A DNA stretch of 64,000 nucleotides from Marivirga sericea. GTDB taxonomy: Bacteria > Bacteroidota > Bacteroidia > Cytophagales > Cyclobacteriaceae. The stretch is taken from positions 682,001 through 746,000 of the forward strand of contig NZ_FXAW01000001.1 in NCBI RefSeq assembly GCF_900177665.1, given 5' to 3'. Within the stretch, counting starts at the first letter, position 1. Each line of letters begins with the position of its first letter. The notes beneath the pieces were generated by a model, which searched no databases, was not told the DNA's origin, and saw only the letters and a program-made list of their open reading frames with translations. A program made the position numbers and the translations under genes. Shown in pieces: positions 20,336 through 30,200 of this stretch.

Positions 20336-20343
20336 TACTTTTG
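20336..20343 (+). promoter_or_regulatory. Candidate -7 promoter element before ffh (TACTTTTG)
   Basis: TACTTTTG fits the TAnnTTTG consensus. It is about 120 bp before the ffh start, implying a leader of about 115 nt. No good -33 element is visible, so confidence is moderate. Confidence 0.45.
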
Positions 20344-20466
20344 CCCAAAATTTATCCATTAAAATGAGCCGATTAGGCTATTGCCTGATAAAATTTTATT
20401 ACTATTTGATTAGAAATTTTAAGTAGTAAATTTTAATAGTATTCATTATTAGATACAGTATAAGAT

Positions 20467-21798
20467 ATGTTCGATAATCTCAGTTATAAGTTAGATCGCG
20501 CCTTTAAAACTCTGAAAGGTCAGGGGCAAATTACAGAAGTAAACGTAGCAACTACTGTTAAAGAAATTAGAAGAGCATTGGTCGATGCTGATGTGAATTT
20601 CAAAGTAGCAAAGGAAGTTACTGATAGAATTAAGGAAGAGGCTTTAGGACGTGATGTATTAATATCAGTTTCACCTGGTCAACTCTTGGTAAAGATTACC
20701 CAAGAAGAGTTAGCCAAAATGATGGGGGAGAAGCAAGAGGATATCAGTATTGAAGGATCACCTGCCACTATTTTAATTTCAGGTCTACAAGGATCGGGTA
20801 AAACTACTTTCTCAGGAAAGCTCGCCAACCGTCTTAAAAAGCAAGGTAAGCAAGTTCTTTTGGCCGCTTGCGATATTTATCGACCTGCCGCCATAGATCA
20901 ATTGAAAGTTTTAGGAGAGCAAATAGGAGTTGAAGTTTATGCTGAGCCTGATAATAAAGATGCCGTTAAAATCGCAAATAATGCTATAAAGTATGCTAAA
21001 GCCAATGGTAAAAGCATTGTTATAGTCGATACTGCGGGTCGTTTGGCGGTAGATGAAACCATGATGAAGGAGATTTCAAGCTTGAAAAAAGAGCTTAAAC
21101 CTTCAGAGACCTTGTTTGTAGTAGATTCAATGACTGGTCAAGATGCAGTAAATACTGCTAAGACCTTTAATGAGCAACTTGATTTTGATGGTGTTGTATT
21201 GACTAAATTAGATGGTGATACGAGAGGTGGTGCTGCGCTATCCATTCGAAATGTAGTTGAAAAACCCATAAAATTTGTTAGCAGCGGTGAGAAAATGGAT
21301 GCCATAGATCTCTTCTATCCTGATAGGATGGCTCAAAGGATTCTCGGTATGGGAGATGTTGTTTCTTTGGTTGAGAAGGCACAGGAAACCTTTGACCAAG
21401 AAGAAACTGATCGTCTGTCGAAGAAAATTCGCAAAAATCAATTTGATTTCGAAGATTTCTTATCTCAGTTGCAGCAAATTAAGAAAATGGGGAATGTAAA
21501 AGATCTATTGGGTATGTTGCCAGGCATGGGAAAACAAATCAAAGATTTGGATATAGACGATGATGCATTCAAACCTGTAGAAGCTATTATTCGATCCATG
21601 ACAAAAGAGGAAAGATCTAATCCTGAGTTAATGAACGCAAGCAGAAAACAAAGAATTGCAACGGGTAGTGGAACTTCAGTACAGGAAATCAATAATTTGC
21701 TTAAGCAGTTTAAGGATATGAGAAAGATGATGAAGACTATGAATAAAATGAGCGGAAGCAAAAGAGGTTTAGCAGGTTTTAACCCTTTTGGAAAATAA
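20467..21798 (+). CDS. ffh: Signal recognition particle GTPase Ffh (SRP54)
   Basis: Ffh binds 4.5S RNA and signal sequences of nascent membrane proteins and delivers ribosomes to FtsY. The 443-residue protein has the N helical bundle, the G domain (P loop GLQGSGKTT, DTAGRL, TKLDGDTRGGAAL) and the methionine-rich M domain (LLGMLPGM, SMTKEERSNPELMNASRKQR, RKMMKTMNKMSG), ending in the common Bacteroidota tail GFNPFGK. No deviation from the family is seen. The gene is single and followed by a strong terminator. I did not find a 4.5S RNA gene in this window. Confidence 0.97.
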   Translation: MFDNLSYKLDRAFKTLKGQGQITEVNVATTVKEIRRALVDADVNFKVAKEVTDRIKEEALGRDVLISVSPGQLLVKITQEELAKMMGEKQEDISIEGSPATILISGLQGSGKTTFSGKLANRLKKQGKQVLLAACDIYRPAAIDQLKVLGEQIGVEVYAEPDNKDAVKIANNAIKYAKANGKSIVIVDTAGRLAVDETMMKEISSLKKELKPSETLFVVDSMTGQDAVNTAKTFNEQLDFDGVVLTKLDGDTRGGAALSIRNVVEKPIKFVSSGEKMDAIDLFYPDRMAQRILGMGDVVSLVEKAQETFDQEETDRLSKKIRKNQFDFEDFLSQLQQIKKMGNVKDLLGMLPGMGKQIKDLDIDDDAFKPVEAIIRSMTKEERSNPELMNASRKQRIATGSGTSVQEINNLLKQFKDMRKMMKTMNKMSGSKRGLAGFNPFGK

Positions 21799-21849
21799 AT
21801 ATTCGGTAGGAACCTTTTTCTTACATTGATTTAAGGAGCTTTTTTGTTT

Positions 21850-21891
21850 AGCCTGATATTACAAATTTAGTAGTATCAGGCTATTTTTTTG
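21850..21891 (+). terminator. Rho-independent terminator after ffh
   Basis: A perfect 9-bp stem, AGCCTGATA / TATCAGGCT, with a 15-nt loop precedes seven T. It lies about 50 bp after the ffh stop. Confidence 0.85.
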
Positions 21892-22143
21892 TCCATAAAT
21901 AGGTAAGCAGCTTATATTCAACAGTATAGCCTATTGTTGTTCGGTTATATTTTATTTAAATCAATAGTTTAGTCGAAAAGGTATTAAATTAATATAATGA
22001 TTTCTTGTTTTTAAGAGTAATATTTTATTAAATTGACACTTCAATGAAAATAGCATAAACTGCTGATAACTAATGTGTTTTGACTATTTAAAAAAACTAT
22101 AAAACTTTTTATCATTAATAGCATTATTTTTAGACTGGTATTT
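21892..22143. other. Intergenic AT-rich region before the histidine kinase gene
   Basis: Together with the ffh terminator this makes 345 bp without a gene. It is strongly AT-rich, and presumably carries the promoter of the following kinase. No repeat, RNA gene or clear consensus element was recognised. Confidence 0.4.
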
Positions 22144-23439
22144 GTGAAAAACTATTTCAACTATTGTATTTCTATTACCCTATTAAGCCTATTGCTTATA
22201 TTGATGGTTCAACCAGCCAATGGTTCAGCTTTACAAGCTTCTGTCTTTACAGCCCAATCTGCAGCGATTGGATATTTATTTGTTAATACTCCGGAAAACA
22301 TTACTGACATTATTCAGTCAATTTTTATCTTATTGTTAAGTGTAGGAATCTTTGGCATCGCATTTAGTTTTATCAGCTTGGGTTCCAAAAGGATTAGAAG
22401 GCATAATGATTACCTAGAATCACTGGTGAAGGACAGGACGAAAACGCTAGAGGAAAAGCATAACCAATTAAAATTGCAAAATGAAGATTATAGGGAGGCA
22501 ATCGCACTTATTCAAGAACAGAAAGAAGAGATTGAAACTGCTCAACATGATGTATTGCAGAAGAATAAAGACCTAACCGAAGCATTTGAAGAAATACTAT
22601 CTCAAAATGAGCTTTTAGATTATGAAAGAGCTAAACTTGAGCAAGCCAAGCGAATTATTCAAAGCCAGAACACCAAACTATTAGGTATTGCGCGTAGTTT
22701 AGATCAGCAAGTTCAAGATAGGACAAAAGAATTATCTCACTCAAATAATTTACTTTTAGAGAAGAATAAAGAGCTTGATGAATTCATCTATAAATCCGCT
22801 CATGACTTAAGAGGGCCGATTGCTCGATTCAAAGGCTTGAGTCAACTGATTCAGATGGAGTATGATCAGAAAAGTGATATTAGTGCTCATTTGGAACATC
22901 TCAATCATTCAGCAAATCATATGGACAATATGCTGAAAAGGTTAAGTAATGTTTATGAAATTAGTGCTCGACCTATAACACCCCAAAAAATTAAAATAGA
23001 CTTAATTCTTGATACAGTTTTTGACCGCTTAAAAGGAGAAGAAAATCTAGACGCTGTTACAGTAGACGTCAATAACACTGTAAATCACCCTATTCAAATT
23101 GACCCTAGCTTGTTGCATTTAATTCTCAAGAATCTGATTGGAAACGCTGTGCGATTTCATGATCCTTTGAAGCTAAAAAGGTGGGTTAAAGTTAACATTG
23201 AAATTGTTGATAAGAACATGGTTATCAATGTGAAAGATAATGGAATAGGAATCAAAAAAGAGCAGAAAGAAAATATATTTGATTTATTTTATGTGGGCTC
23301 TGAACTCCCTAAAGGTCCTGGACTAGGTTTGTACATATGCAAAATAATCACCAAAAAGCTGAATGGAAATATTACCTTGAACTATTCAGATATTGAAAAG
23401 GAAACTGAATTTAAAGCTTCAATTCCAATCAAGGCTTAA
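22144..23439 (+). CDS. Orphan sensor histidine kinase with long coiled coil
   Basis: A 431-residue kinase starting at GTG 22144. An N-terminal hydrophobic segment and a second membrane helix (about 58-80) enclose only about 30 external residues, so external sensing would be minimal. A long cytoplasmic coiled coil (about 88-205, rich in Glu/Gln/Lys) leads to the H-box, KSAHDLRGPIARFKGL, with His220. The HATPase domain is complete: N box NLIGNAVRF, G1 DNGIGI, F box and G2 GPGLGLYI. No response regulator or receiver domain is nearby. The catalytic core resembles that of the kinase at 33006 (both have the FYVGSE motif before G2), so they belong to one local subfamily. Confidence 0.87.
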   Translation: MKNYFNYCISITLLSLLLILMVQPANGSALQASVFTAQSAAIGYLFVNTPENITDIIQSIFILLLSVGIFGIAFSFISLGSKRIRRHNDYLESLVKDRTKTLEEKHNQLKLQNEDYREAIALIQEQKEEIETAQHDVLQKNKDLTEAFEEILSQNELLDYERAKLEQAKRIIQSQNTKLLGIARSLDQQVQDRTKELSHSNNLLLEKNKELDEFIYKSAHDLRGPIARFKGLSQLIQMEYDQKSDISAHLEHLNHSANHMDNMLKRLSNVYEISARPITPQKIKIDLILDTVFDRLKGEENLDAVTVDVNNTVNHPIQIDPSLLHLILKNLIGNAVRFHDPLKLKRWVKVNIEIVDKNMVINVKDNGIGIKKEQKENIFDLFYVGSELPKGPGLGLYICKIITKKLNGNITLNYSDIEKETEFKASIPIKA

Positions 23440-23486
23440 CTTGTTTTCCCAAAATCATTAAATTGGTTAATTCATTTGAATTATGA

Positions 23487-24230
23487 CTAAAACAAATTGA
23501 TATGATAGCCCTCTTTAAGCACCTGATGATATTTAGTTTTATCAAATTTATAAACTATAGGGGCACGATTGTTTGAACCCATTCTTTTTTCTTTTGTATC
23601 TATTATAATATTCAGGCTTAGAATTTTCCTTCTGAAGTTTCTTCTATCTATCTTCTTTTGCAATATGGTTTCATACAAAGCTTGTAATTCAGGCATAGTA
23701 AATTTTTCGGGTAATAAATTTATACCAACAGGTTTTTGATATAAATCCTGATTAAGTCTAACGTAAGCCCTCTTAATAATTTCCTCATGGTCTAACATCA
23801 GCTCAGGTAGTTCATCCAAGGAAACCCATTGGCATTTTTCAGAAAGAAAATCAGGTTCAGGTTTATTTACCTTTGAATATTCAACTAATGCATAATATCC
23901 TATAGATATAAATCTATTTTTAAACCATCCAAGCACATCTTTATCTAAAACATCATTTGAAATTAATTGCTCAATATGGGAAGTTTGAGACCTTTCTGGG
24001 TCAGTAAATACATGAAATTGCTGTTGATATATGCCCTCCAAACCAGTTCTATCTTTTAGCACTTTATCAGCTGCTATTGTTGCGCTCTGATTATTTTCAA
24101 TAAAACCACCTGGCAAAGCCCACAAATTCAAGTGTTTTAATTTTAACATTAAAACTTTCAACTGATTCTGATGAAATCCAAATACTACACAATCAACAGA
24201 TACTGAGGGCACATAATCTGAAAAATCCAT
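23487..24230 (-). CDS. Nudix-domain transcriptional regulator (NrtR/AraR-like)
   Basis: A 247-residue protein with an N-terminal Nudix fold and a C-terminal winged helix (LPEKFTMPELQALYETIL, then RRNFRRKI), the arrangement of NrtR-type regulators, which in Bacteroidota include sugar-responsive AraR-type repressors. The Nudix box is degenerate: the REUxEE core reads DKVLKD, so hydrolysis is unlikely and the domain probably senses a ligand. The gene diverges from a GH3 beta-glucosidase gene, and two perfect inverted repeats lie in the 126-bp gap. I infer control of glycoside use and autoregulation; the ligand (a sugar or sugar phosphate) is a guess. Confidence 0.85.
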   Translation of the reverse strand: MDFSDYVPSVSVDCVVFGFHQNQLKVLMLKLKHLNLWALPGGFIENNQSATIAADKVLKDRTGLEGIYQQQFHVFTDPERSQTSHIEQLISNDVLDKDVLGWFKNRFISIGYYALVEYSKVNKPEPDFLSEKCQWVSLDELPELMLDHEEIIKRAYVRLNQDLYQKPVGINLLPEKFTMPELQALYETILQKKIDRRNFRRKILSLNIIIDTKEKRMGSNNRAPIVYKFDKTKYHQVLKEGYHINLF

Positions 24231-24263
24231 ATAAACTGTTTTAATCTTTAATAAAATTTCATA

Positions 24264-24288
24264 CTATTGTGTAATAATGACACAATAG
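24264..24288. promoter_or_regulatory. Perfect 9-bp inverted repeat, candidate operator 1
   Basis: CTATTGTGT - AATAATG - ACACAATAG, a 25-bp palindrome with 7-bp spacer, lies between the Nudix regulator gene and the GH3 gene. Its size and position fit the operator of an NrtR-type dimer, closer to the regulator's own start (34 bp). Confidence 0.6.
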
Positions 24289-24301
24289 GATTTAAAATCA
24301 T

Positions 24302-24323
24302 ATGATAAACTCAAATTTATCAT
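24302..24323. promoter_or_regulatory. Perfect 8-bp inverted repeat, candidate operator 2
   Basis: ATGATAAA - CTCAAA - TTTATCAT, 33 bp before the GH3 start. Its sequence differs from the first palindrome, so it may bind another factor or be chance in AT-rich DNA. Confidence 0.4.
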
Positions 24324-24356
24324 TATTATTTTATCCAGTAATCTAACATCATAACT

Positions 24357-26816
24357 ATGGAGAAAAAATTGTTTAACATTAAGCCAAAACTGAGACCATA
24401 CAAGATATTCATTTTTGTATTGCTCAGCGGTATTGCTTTTTCTTGTTCAACTCCAGAAGAACAGAATGAGAAAAAGGAATTTGACATCTCTTCTGTGATT
24501 GAAAAAATGTCTGTGGAAGAAAAAGCTCGATTAGTAGTAGGTACTGGTATGTATCTTCCATTACCAGATTCTATAAAGGCCATGATACCAGAAGGCCTTA
24601 GAAAAGAATTAGACACCACCACTGCTTATGGTAAAATGGTGACTAAAATACGCCAATATTTGCCAGGTACTGCAGGTGTAACGGCTGAATTTCCAAAATA
24701 TGGAATTACGAGTCAGACATTGGCTGACGGTCCCGCAGGATTAAGGATATCTCCTGTAAGAGAAGGGAAGGAAGGGACTTTTTATGCCACTGCTTTTCCG
24801 ATTGCTACTGTTTTGGCATCTACCTGGGATACTGACCTAATTGAAAATGTTGGACAAGCCATGGGGGAGGAAGTTTTGGAATATGGTGCTGATATAATCT
24901 TAGCTCCAGGTTTGAATCTGCAGCGTGACCCACTTAATGGAAGAAACTTCGAATATTATTCTGAAGATCCACTGGTTACGGGTAAAATGGCATCTGCCAT
25001 GATCAATGGAATTCAATCTAATGGAGTTGGGACTTCGATTAAACATTTTGCGGTTAACAATCAAGAAACCAATCGTTTATCTGTAAATACAATCTTAAGT
25101 GAACGAGCTTTGCGCGAAATGTATTTAAAAGGTTTTGAGATAGCGGTTAAGGAAAGTCAACCCTGGACTGTCATGTCTTCATATAATAAAGTAAATGGAC
25201 TATATACTTCAGAAGACCCTGAATTATTGATAACTATATTACGAGATGAATGGGGTTTTGATGGATATGTAATGACCGACTGGGGCGGAGGAAGTGACAT
25301 TGTAGCCCAATTAAAAGCAGGAAATGATATGATTCAACCCGGTTCACCTGAACAAATTCAGGCTGTTGTTGAGGCTGTTGAAAATGGAGAATTAGAAGAG
25401 AATATTTTAGACACCAATGTTGAAAGAATATTATCAGTTATGGTAAAAACTCCTCGTTTCAGGGGTTATGAGAATTCAAACAAACCTGATTTAGAGGCTC
25501 ATGCTGCAATAACACGCCAAGCTGCTACAGATGGTATGATCCTACTTGAAAATAAGGATAATGCGCTTCCATTTGAATCTTCTGTTAAAAATATAGCAGC
25601 ATTTGGTGCCAATTCTTATGATTTTATATCAGGTGGTACAGGAAGTGGTGATGTTAATGAAGCCTATACAATTTCACTAATTGAGGGTTTGCAAAAAGCT
25701 GACTATGAGATTGATGAAGAATTAAAGGATATCTATGATAATTATATTAAAAAGACACGAGCAAATCAGCCACCACCAGAAAATCTCTTAACAGCACTAT
25801 TGGGAGGAAAACAACCCATTCCAGAAATGGAATTAGATGAATCAATCGCTAAGGAAATGGCTTCTAAGTCAGATATTGCTTTGATTACTGTAGGCAGAAA
25901 TGCTGGTGAAGGAGATGACAGAAAAGCGGAGGCTGGAGATTTCTATTTGAATGATAAAGAAAAATCAATGATTGAAATGGTTACTAAAGCTTTTCATGCC
26001 GAAGGTAAAAAAGCTGTTGTAATCTTAAATATCGCTGGAGTAATTGAAACGGCTAGCTGGAAAAATATTCCGGATGCTGTGTTATGCTCATGGTTACCGG
26101 GACAAGAAGCTGGAAATTCGGTGGTAGATGTTTTAAGCGGAAAAGTAAATCCATCAGGAAAATTAGCTATTACATTTCCAACTACTTATGAAGATGCTTC
26201 TACAGCTAAGAACTTTCCTGGAAGTAGTGTAAAAGGCGAAACGGATGATAAAGAAGATGAATCAGGATTTTCTTTTATGAAAAGAGTGCCTTGGGAAGTG
26301 ATTTATGAAGAGGATATTTATGTTGGCTACCGGTATTACCAGACTTTTGATGTTCCCGTTTCCTATGAATTCGGATATGGAAAATCATATACTTCATTTG
26401 AGTATAGTAACTTAACTTTAAATACTGATTCCTTTATAGATCAACTGGAAATTACCGTTGACATCAAGAATGCTGGACAGCTTGCGGGTAAAGAAGTAGT
26501 TCAAATTTATGTGAAAGCTCCTTCCGATCAATTGGAAAAACCAGAATCGCAATTAATTGCCTTTGGAAAAACTTCATTATTGAAACCTAATGCTAGCGAA
26601 AAATTGAGCTTTACAATAGCTGCAAAAGACCTAGCATCCTTTGATGAAACAAATTCAAGATGGTTGGTAGAAAGTGGGGAATACACAATCCGAATAGGTG
26701 CTTCTTCTCAAGACATTAAATTGACTGATAAATTTTTTGTGAAAGAAGATATTACAGTCGAAAATGTGAATAAAGTAATGACTCCAAATAGGGACATAGA
26801 ATTGCTAAGACAATAG
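24357..26816 (+). CDS. GH3-family beta-glucosidase lipoprotein
   Basis: An 819-residue glycoside hydrolase family 3 enzyme, probably a beta-glucosidase or related exo-acting enzyme. The signal peptide ends in a lipobox (AFSC, Cys about residue 32), so it is lipid-anchored in the envelope. The (beta/alpha)8 domain carries the substrate-binding KHFAVNNQE and the catalytic nucleophile Asp308 in VMTDWGGG. The second alpha/beta domain (about 395-660, with ISGGTGSGDVN) and a C-terminal fibronectin III-like domain (LTLNTDSF... to about 785) complete the common three-domain form. An acidic insert (ETDDKEDESG) precedes the FnIII domain. The gene is divergent from a Nudix-type regulator and ends at a terminator; no SusC/SusD pair is adjacent. 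Confidence 0.92.
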   Translation: MEKKLFNIKPKLRPYKIFIFVLLSGIAFSCSTPEEQNEKKEFDISSVIEKMSVEEKARLVVGTGMYLPLPDSIKAMIPEGLRKELDTTTAYGKMVTKIRQYLPGTAGVTAEFPKYGITSQTLADGPAGLRISPVREGKEGTFYATAFPIATVLASTWDTDLIENVGQAMGEEVLEYGADIILAPGLNLQRDPLNGRNFEYYSEDPLVTGKMASAMINGIQSNGVGTSIKHFAVNNQETNRLSVNTILSERALREMYLKGFEIAVKESQPWTVMSSYNKVNGLYTSEDPELLITILRDEWGFDGYVMTDWGGGSDIVAQLKAGNDMIQPGSPEQIQAVVEAVENGELEENILDTNVERILSVMVKTPRFRGYENSNKPDLEAHAAITRQAATDGMILLENKDNALPFESSVKNIAAFGANSYDFISGGTGSGDVNEAYTISLIEGLQKADYEIDEELKDIYDNYIKKTRANQPPPENLLTALLGGKQPIPEMELDESIAKEMASKSDIALITVGRNAGEGDDRKAEAGDFYLNDKEKSMIEMVTKAFHAEGKKAVVILNIAGVIETASWKNIPDAVLCSWLPGQEAGNSVVDVLSGKVNPSGKLAITFPTTYEDASTAKNFPGSSVKGETDDKEDESGFSFMKRVPWEVIYEEDIYVGYRYYQTFDVPVSYEFGYGKSYTSFEYSNLTLNTDSFIDQLEITVDIKNAGQLAGKEVVQIYVKAPSDQLEKPESQLIAFGKTSLLKPNASEKLSFTIAAKDLASFDETNSRWLVESGEYTIRIGASSQDIKLTDKFFVKEDITVENVNKVMTPNRDIELLRQ

Positions 26817-26842
26817 TTAGTTTAGTTTTATAGATTGGTTTT

Positions 26843-26877
26843 AAGGCAGTAACTTTTTTAGGGTACTGCCTTTTTTA
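26843..26877 (+). terminator. Rho-independent terminator after the GH3 gene
   Basis: A 9-bp stem AAGGCAGTA / TACTGCCTT is followed by a T run. It begins 27 bp after the stop. Confidence 0.8.
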
Positions 26878-27273
26878 TGGCCTTGCTTTAAAGGGATTAG
26901 ACGGATAAATCTGTCTCATTCTTAATGGTTATGGCAAAGGCTATCATTAAGACGATGTACTAAGCCAACAATGAAAACTTAGAGTTCTCAATGAATTTAA
27001 GGCTTTGGTTGACAAACAGTTGGAACGAATGGCTTCAGTGGTTTTGTCAGTTATTTTTAGCTCACTTAATGCTAAAATTTATCTTGATTTAAGATAAATG
27101 TAGCAGTTAGTCCCATTAACAAACCGACCTACTAAACCAAAAGTATAATTTAAAGTGATATTACTTTAATTATTTACCTATATAAAATAGAATAAGTTTT
27201 TTTATTCATTTCCTTTTACATAAATTACTCTTTATAATAATTTAAACATTACAAGGCTGTAATTTATCTCGAA
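26878..27273. other. Intergenic region before the HYR operon
   Basis: Roughly 400 bp without a credible gene. The last 150 bp are very AT-rich and likely hold the operon promoter. A short inverted repeat, CTTAATG (26921-26927) with CATTAAG (26945-26951), is present but has no T run. No mobile-element trace was recognised. Confidence 0.4.
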
Positions 27274-30200
27274 GTGTATCGAAAAGTAATTATTCTAATA
27301 TTTTACTTCATTTCTTTTAGTTTCTTTGAAGTTAGGAGTGAAGAAAATCATGCTATATTTGAAGAGGGCTTTTCAGAAGTGAACAAGGGTTCTAAAAATG
27401 AACATACTGATCAAATTTTTGCGTTGAATTGTCCCTCCAATATAATTCAATCGGTTACAAGTGCCTGTGAAAAATCAGTCTCTTGGCCAGCACCAACATC
27501 AGATAATACGGATGTAGTAGAAATTATCTCAATACCCGCTTCTGGCTCCTTATTCCGCTTGGGACAAACTACCGTAGAAGTTCAAGGTAAAAACAGTTCA
27601 GGAGATATAATTGAAACTTGCAGCTTTACTGTCACTTTAAATTTAAGCAACCCGTATTCCTATATATTTCCAGATGTGCAATGCGCACCGAGTCAGACAA
27701 TAACTTTACTCAATAGTTGTAACAGAACAGTAAGCTGGACGGAACCCACCTCGCCATGTTCGGAAATAACATTTACCAAAACTGCTGTTCCTGGAATTAC
27801 CCAATTTAATATAGGTGAAAACGAAGTTTTTTACCGAGCAAATCTAAACGGGGTTGAAATTGCTTCTTGTAGCTTTACCATCACCTTGGTTGATAATATT
27901 CCTCCAGTATTTGAGAGTTGTCCAAGCAATATAACATTAGATGCTAATGAAGATTGCCAAGCCGTTGCCGATTGGACTGTTCCAGAAGCAAGTGACAATT
28001 GCGGCTTTGCACCCAATTTAACTACTAATTTTGAACCGGGTAGCATTTTTCCGATAGGAACTACTGAAGTGGTCTATACGGCAACTGATGAAGGTGGCAA
28101 TACTGTTGAATGCTCATTTGATGTCATCGTAGAGGATAATACTGCACCAGAATTCCTTAACGCACCCACGGAGATACGAATTTCTGCCAATGAGATCTGT
28201 CAGGCAACACCCACTTGGACTGAGATAAGTGCAGTCGATAATTGCAGTGCTGATGTTACCATTAATAGTAACTTTTCTTCGGGCGAAATTTTTGATCTGG
28301 GTGAAACTGTGGTTGAATATACAGCAGAAGATGAAGCAGGAAATGTGCAAACTACCTCTTTTAATGTCATTGTCGAGGATGATACTGCTCCAGCTTTAGA
28401 TGCAGGTACTTGCCCAACAAATATTACTGTTTCCGCAGCAACAAACTGTGAAGGAATAGCAACGTGGGATGCACCGACTTTCAGTGATAATTGCAATAAT
28501 TTTCAAATAAGTTCTTCCCATGATTCTGGAGATGCATTTCCTTTTGGAGATACTCAAGTAACCTACAAAGCCACTGATGCCTCAGGAAATCAGTCGTTAT
28601 GTAGTTTTACAGTCACTGTTGAAGATGATACTGCACCGCAAATTTTAGAGCAACCTGATGATATTTTCATTTCTGCTGCGAATGATGCCTGCGAAGCTTC
28701 AGTTACTTGGGATGAGATTATTGCAGAGGATAATTGTAGTGAGCAGCTAAGTATTGCGACAAATTTCAATTCTGGAGATTTGTTTCCTTTGGGCGAATCC
28801 GTTGTTGAAATTAGTGTCAAAGATGAATCGGACAATGAAACAATCTCTTCATTTAAAATTACAGTTGAAGATAATACGGGTCCTGAAGTACGTAATTGCC
28901 CATCCGATATAACTGTTTCAGCCGTAGCTAATTGTCAATCATCAGTAAATTGGATTCCGCCCTCTTTTTTAGATAATTGCGATTCAGATGTAACTTTAAC
29001 TTCCAGCCATGAACCAAGAGCCCAATTTCCAGTAGGCATAACAGTAGTTTCATATACTGCCACTGATAATGCTGGTAATACAAGCACCTGTAGCTTTAAC
29101 GTTATAGTTGAAGATGATGTAGCACCATTATTTACAAATTGCATAGCAGATATTCTACTATCAGCAAATGATGATTGTGAGCAAATTGTAGAATGGGTGA
29201 CTCCAGTAGTCTCTGATAATTGTGATCCCGAGGTTAATTTAGAAAGCGATTTTACATCCGGTGATTCCTTTCCTGTAGGAACAACGCTGGTTACCTATAC
29301 TGCTGCAGACGAAGCAGGTAATACGAGTGTTTGTTCATTTAATGTAGTGATTGAGGACAAAAGTGCTCCTCTAGTAAGCTTTTGTCCAGACGATCTTAAG
29401 ATTAGTACCGCGGAAAATTGCGTTGGAATGGCTCAGTGGGATGAGCCTGTCTTCGAAGATTGCTCTAATCTTGACATCAGCAGTAATTGGCAACTAGGTG
29501 ATGAGTTACCAGTTGGCTTCACCACTATTGAATACACAGCAACAGATGAAAATGGATTGGTTGCTACTTGCTCATTTGAAGTTGAAGTTTTAGATCAAAC
29601 TGTACCAGAAGTGTTGAATTGTGTAGAGGATATAACTGTTTCGGCTTCGGATAACTGTAATGCGATTGTGGAATGGGAGGAGCCTACCGCCAATGACAAT
29701 TGTTCCACTGTCATTATCAGTTCAAATTACGAATCCGGAAGTTCATTTCCTTTTGGAATCACTACTGTTGAATATGAGTTTACGGACGAAGAAGGTAATA
29801 GCAGTTTTTGTATTTTTGATGTAAACGTTATTGATGAATCTGAATTAATAGTGAGTAACTGCCCAGAAAATATTGTTATAAGAGCAGATAATAATACTGG
29901 AACTACCGCGGTGACATGGGAAGAGCCAACAGCAACAACAGCATGCTCTGATATTGTGGTAAACGCCAGTCATGAGCCAGGAAGTTCTTTCGATGTAGGA
30001 ACTACTATAGTTCGTTATAATTTTACTACAGAAGCTGGTAAAAGCAGTGAATGTAGCTTTGAAGTAACAGTAGAGCCAATTTTGCTGGAGATAAATTTCA
30101 ATAAATTGATGACCCCTAATGGTGACGGTAATAATGACTCGTGGATAATAAGCGGTATAGAGAATTTTCCAGATAATGAAGTAATTATAGTTGATCGGTG

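Noticed and set aside
26921-26951. Inverted repeat CTTAATG/CATTAAG as a terminator or element end
   Set aside because: The stem is only 7 bp with a 17-nt loop, there is no T run, and no transposase trace is near.
27904-30080. Tandem DNA repeats or CRISPR-like array in the HYR gene
   Set aside because: Repetition is at protein level only (about 80-residue HYR units, diverged in DNA), and spacing and lengths do not fit an array.
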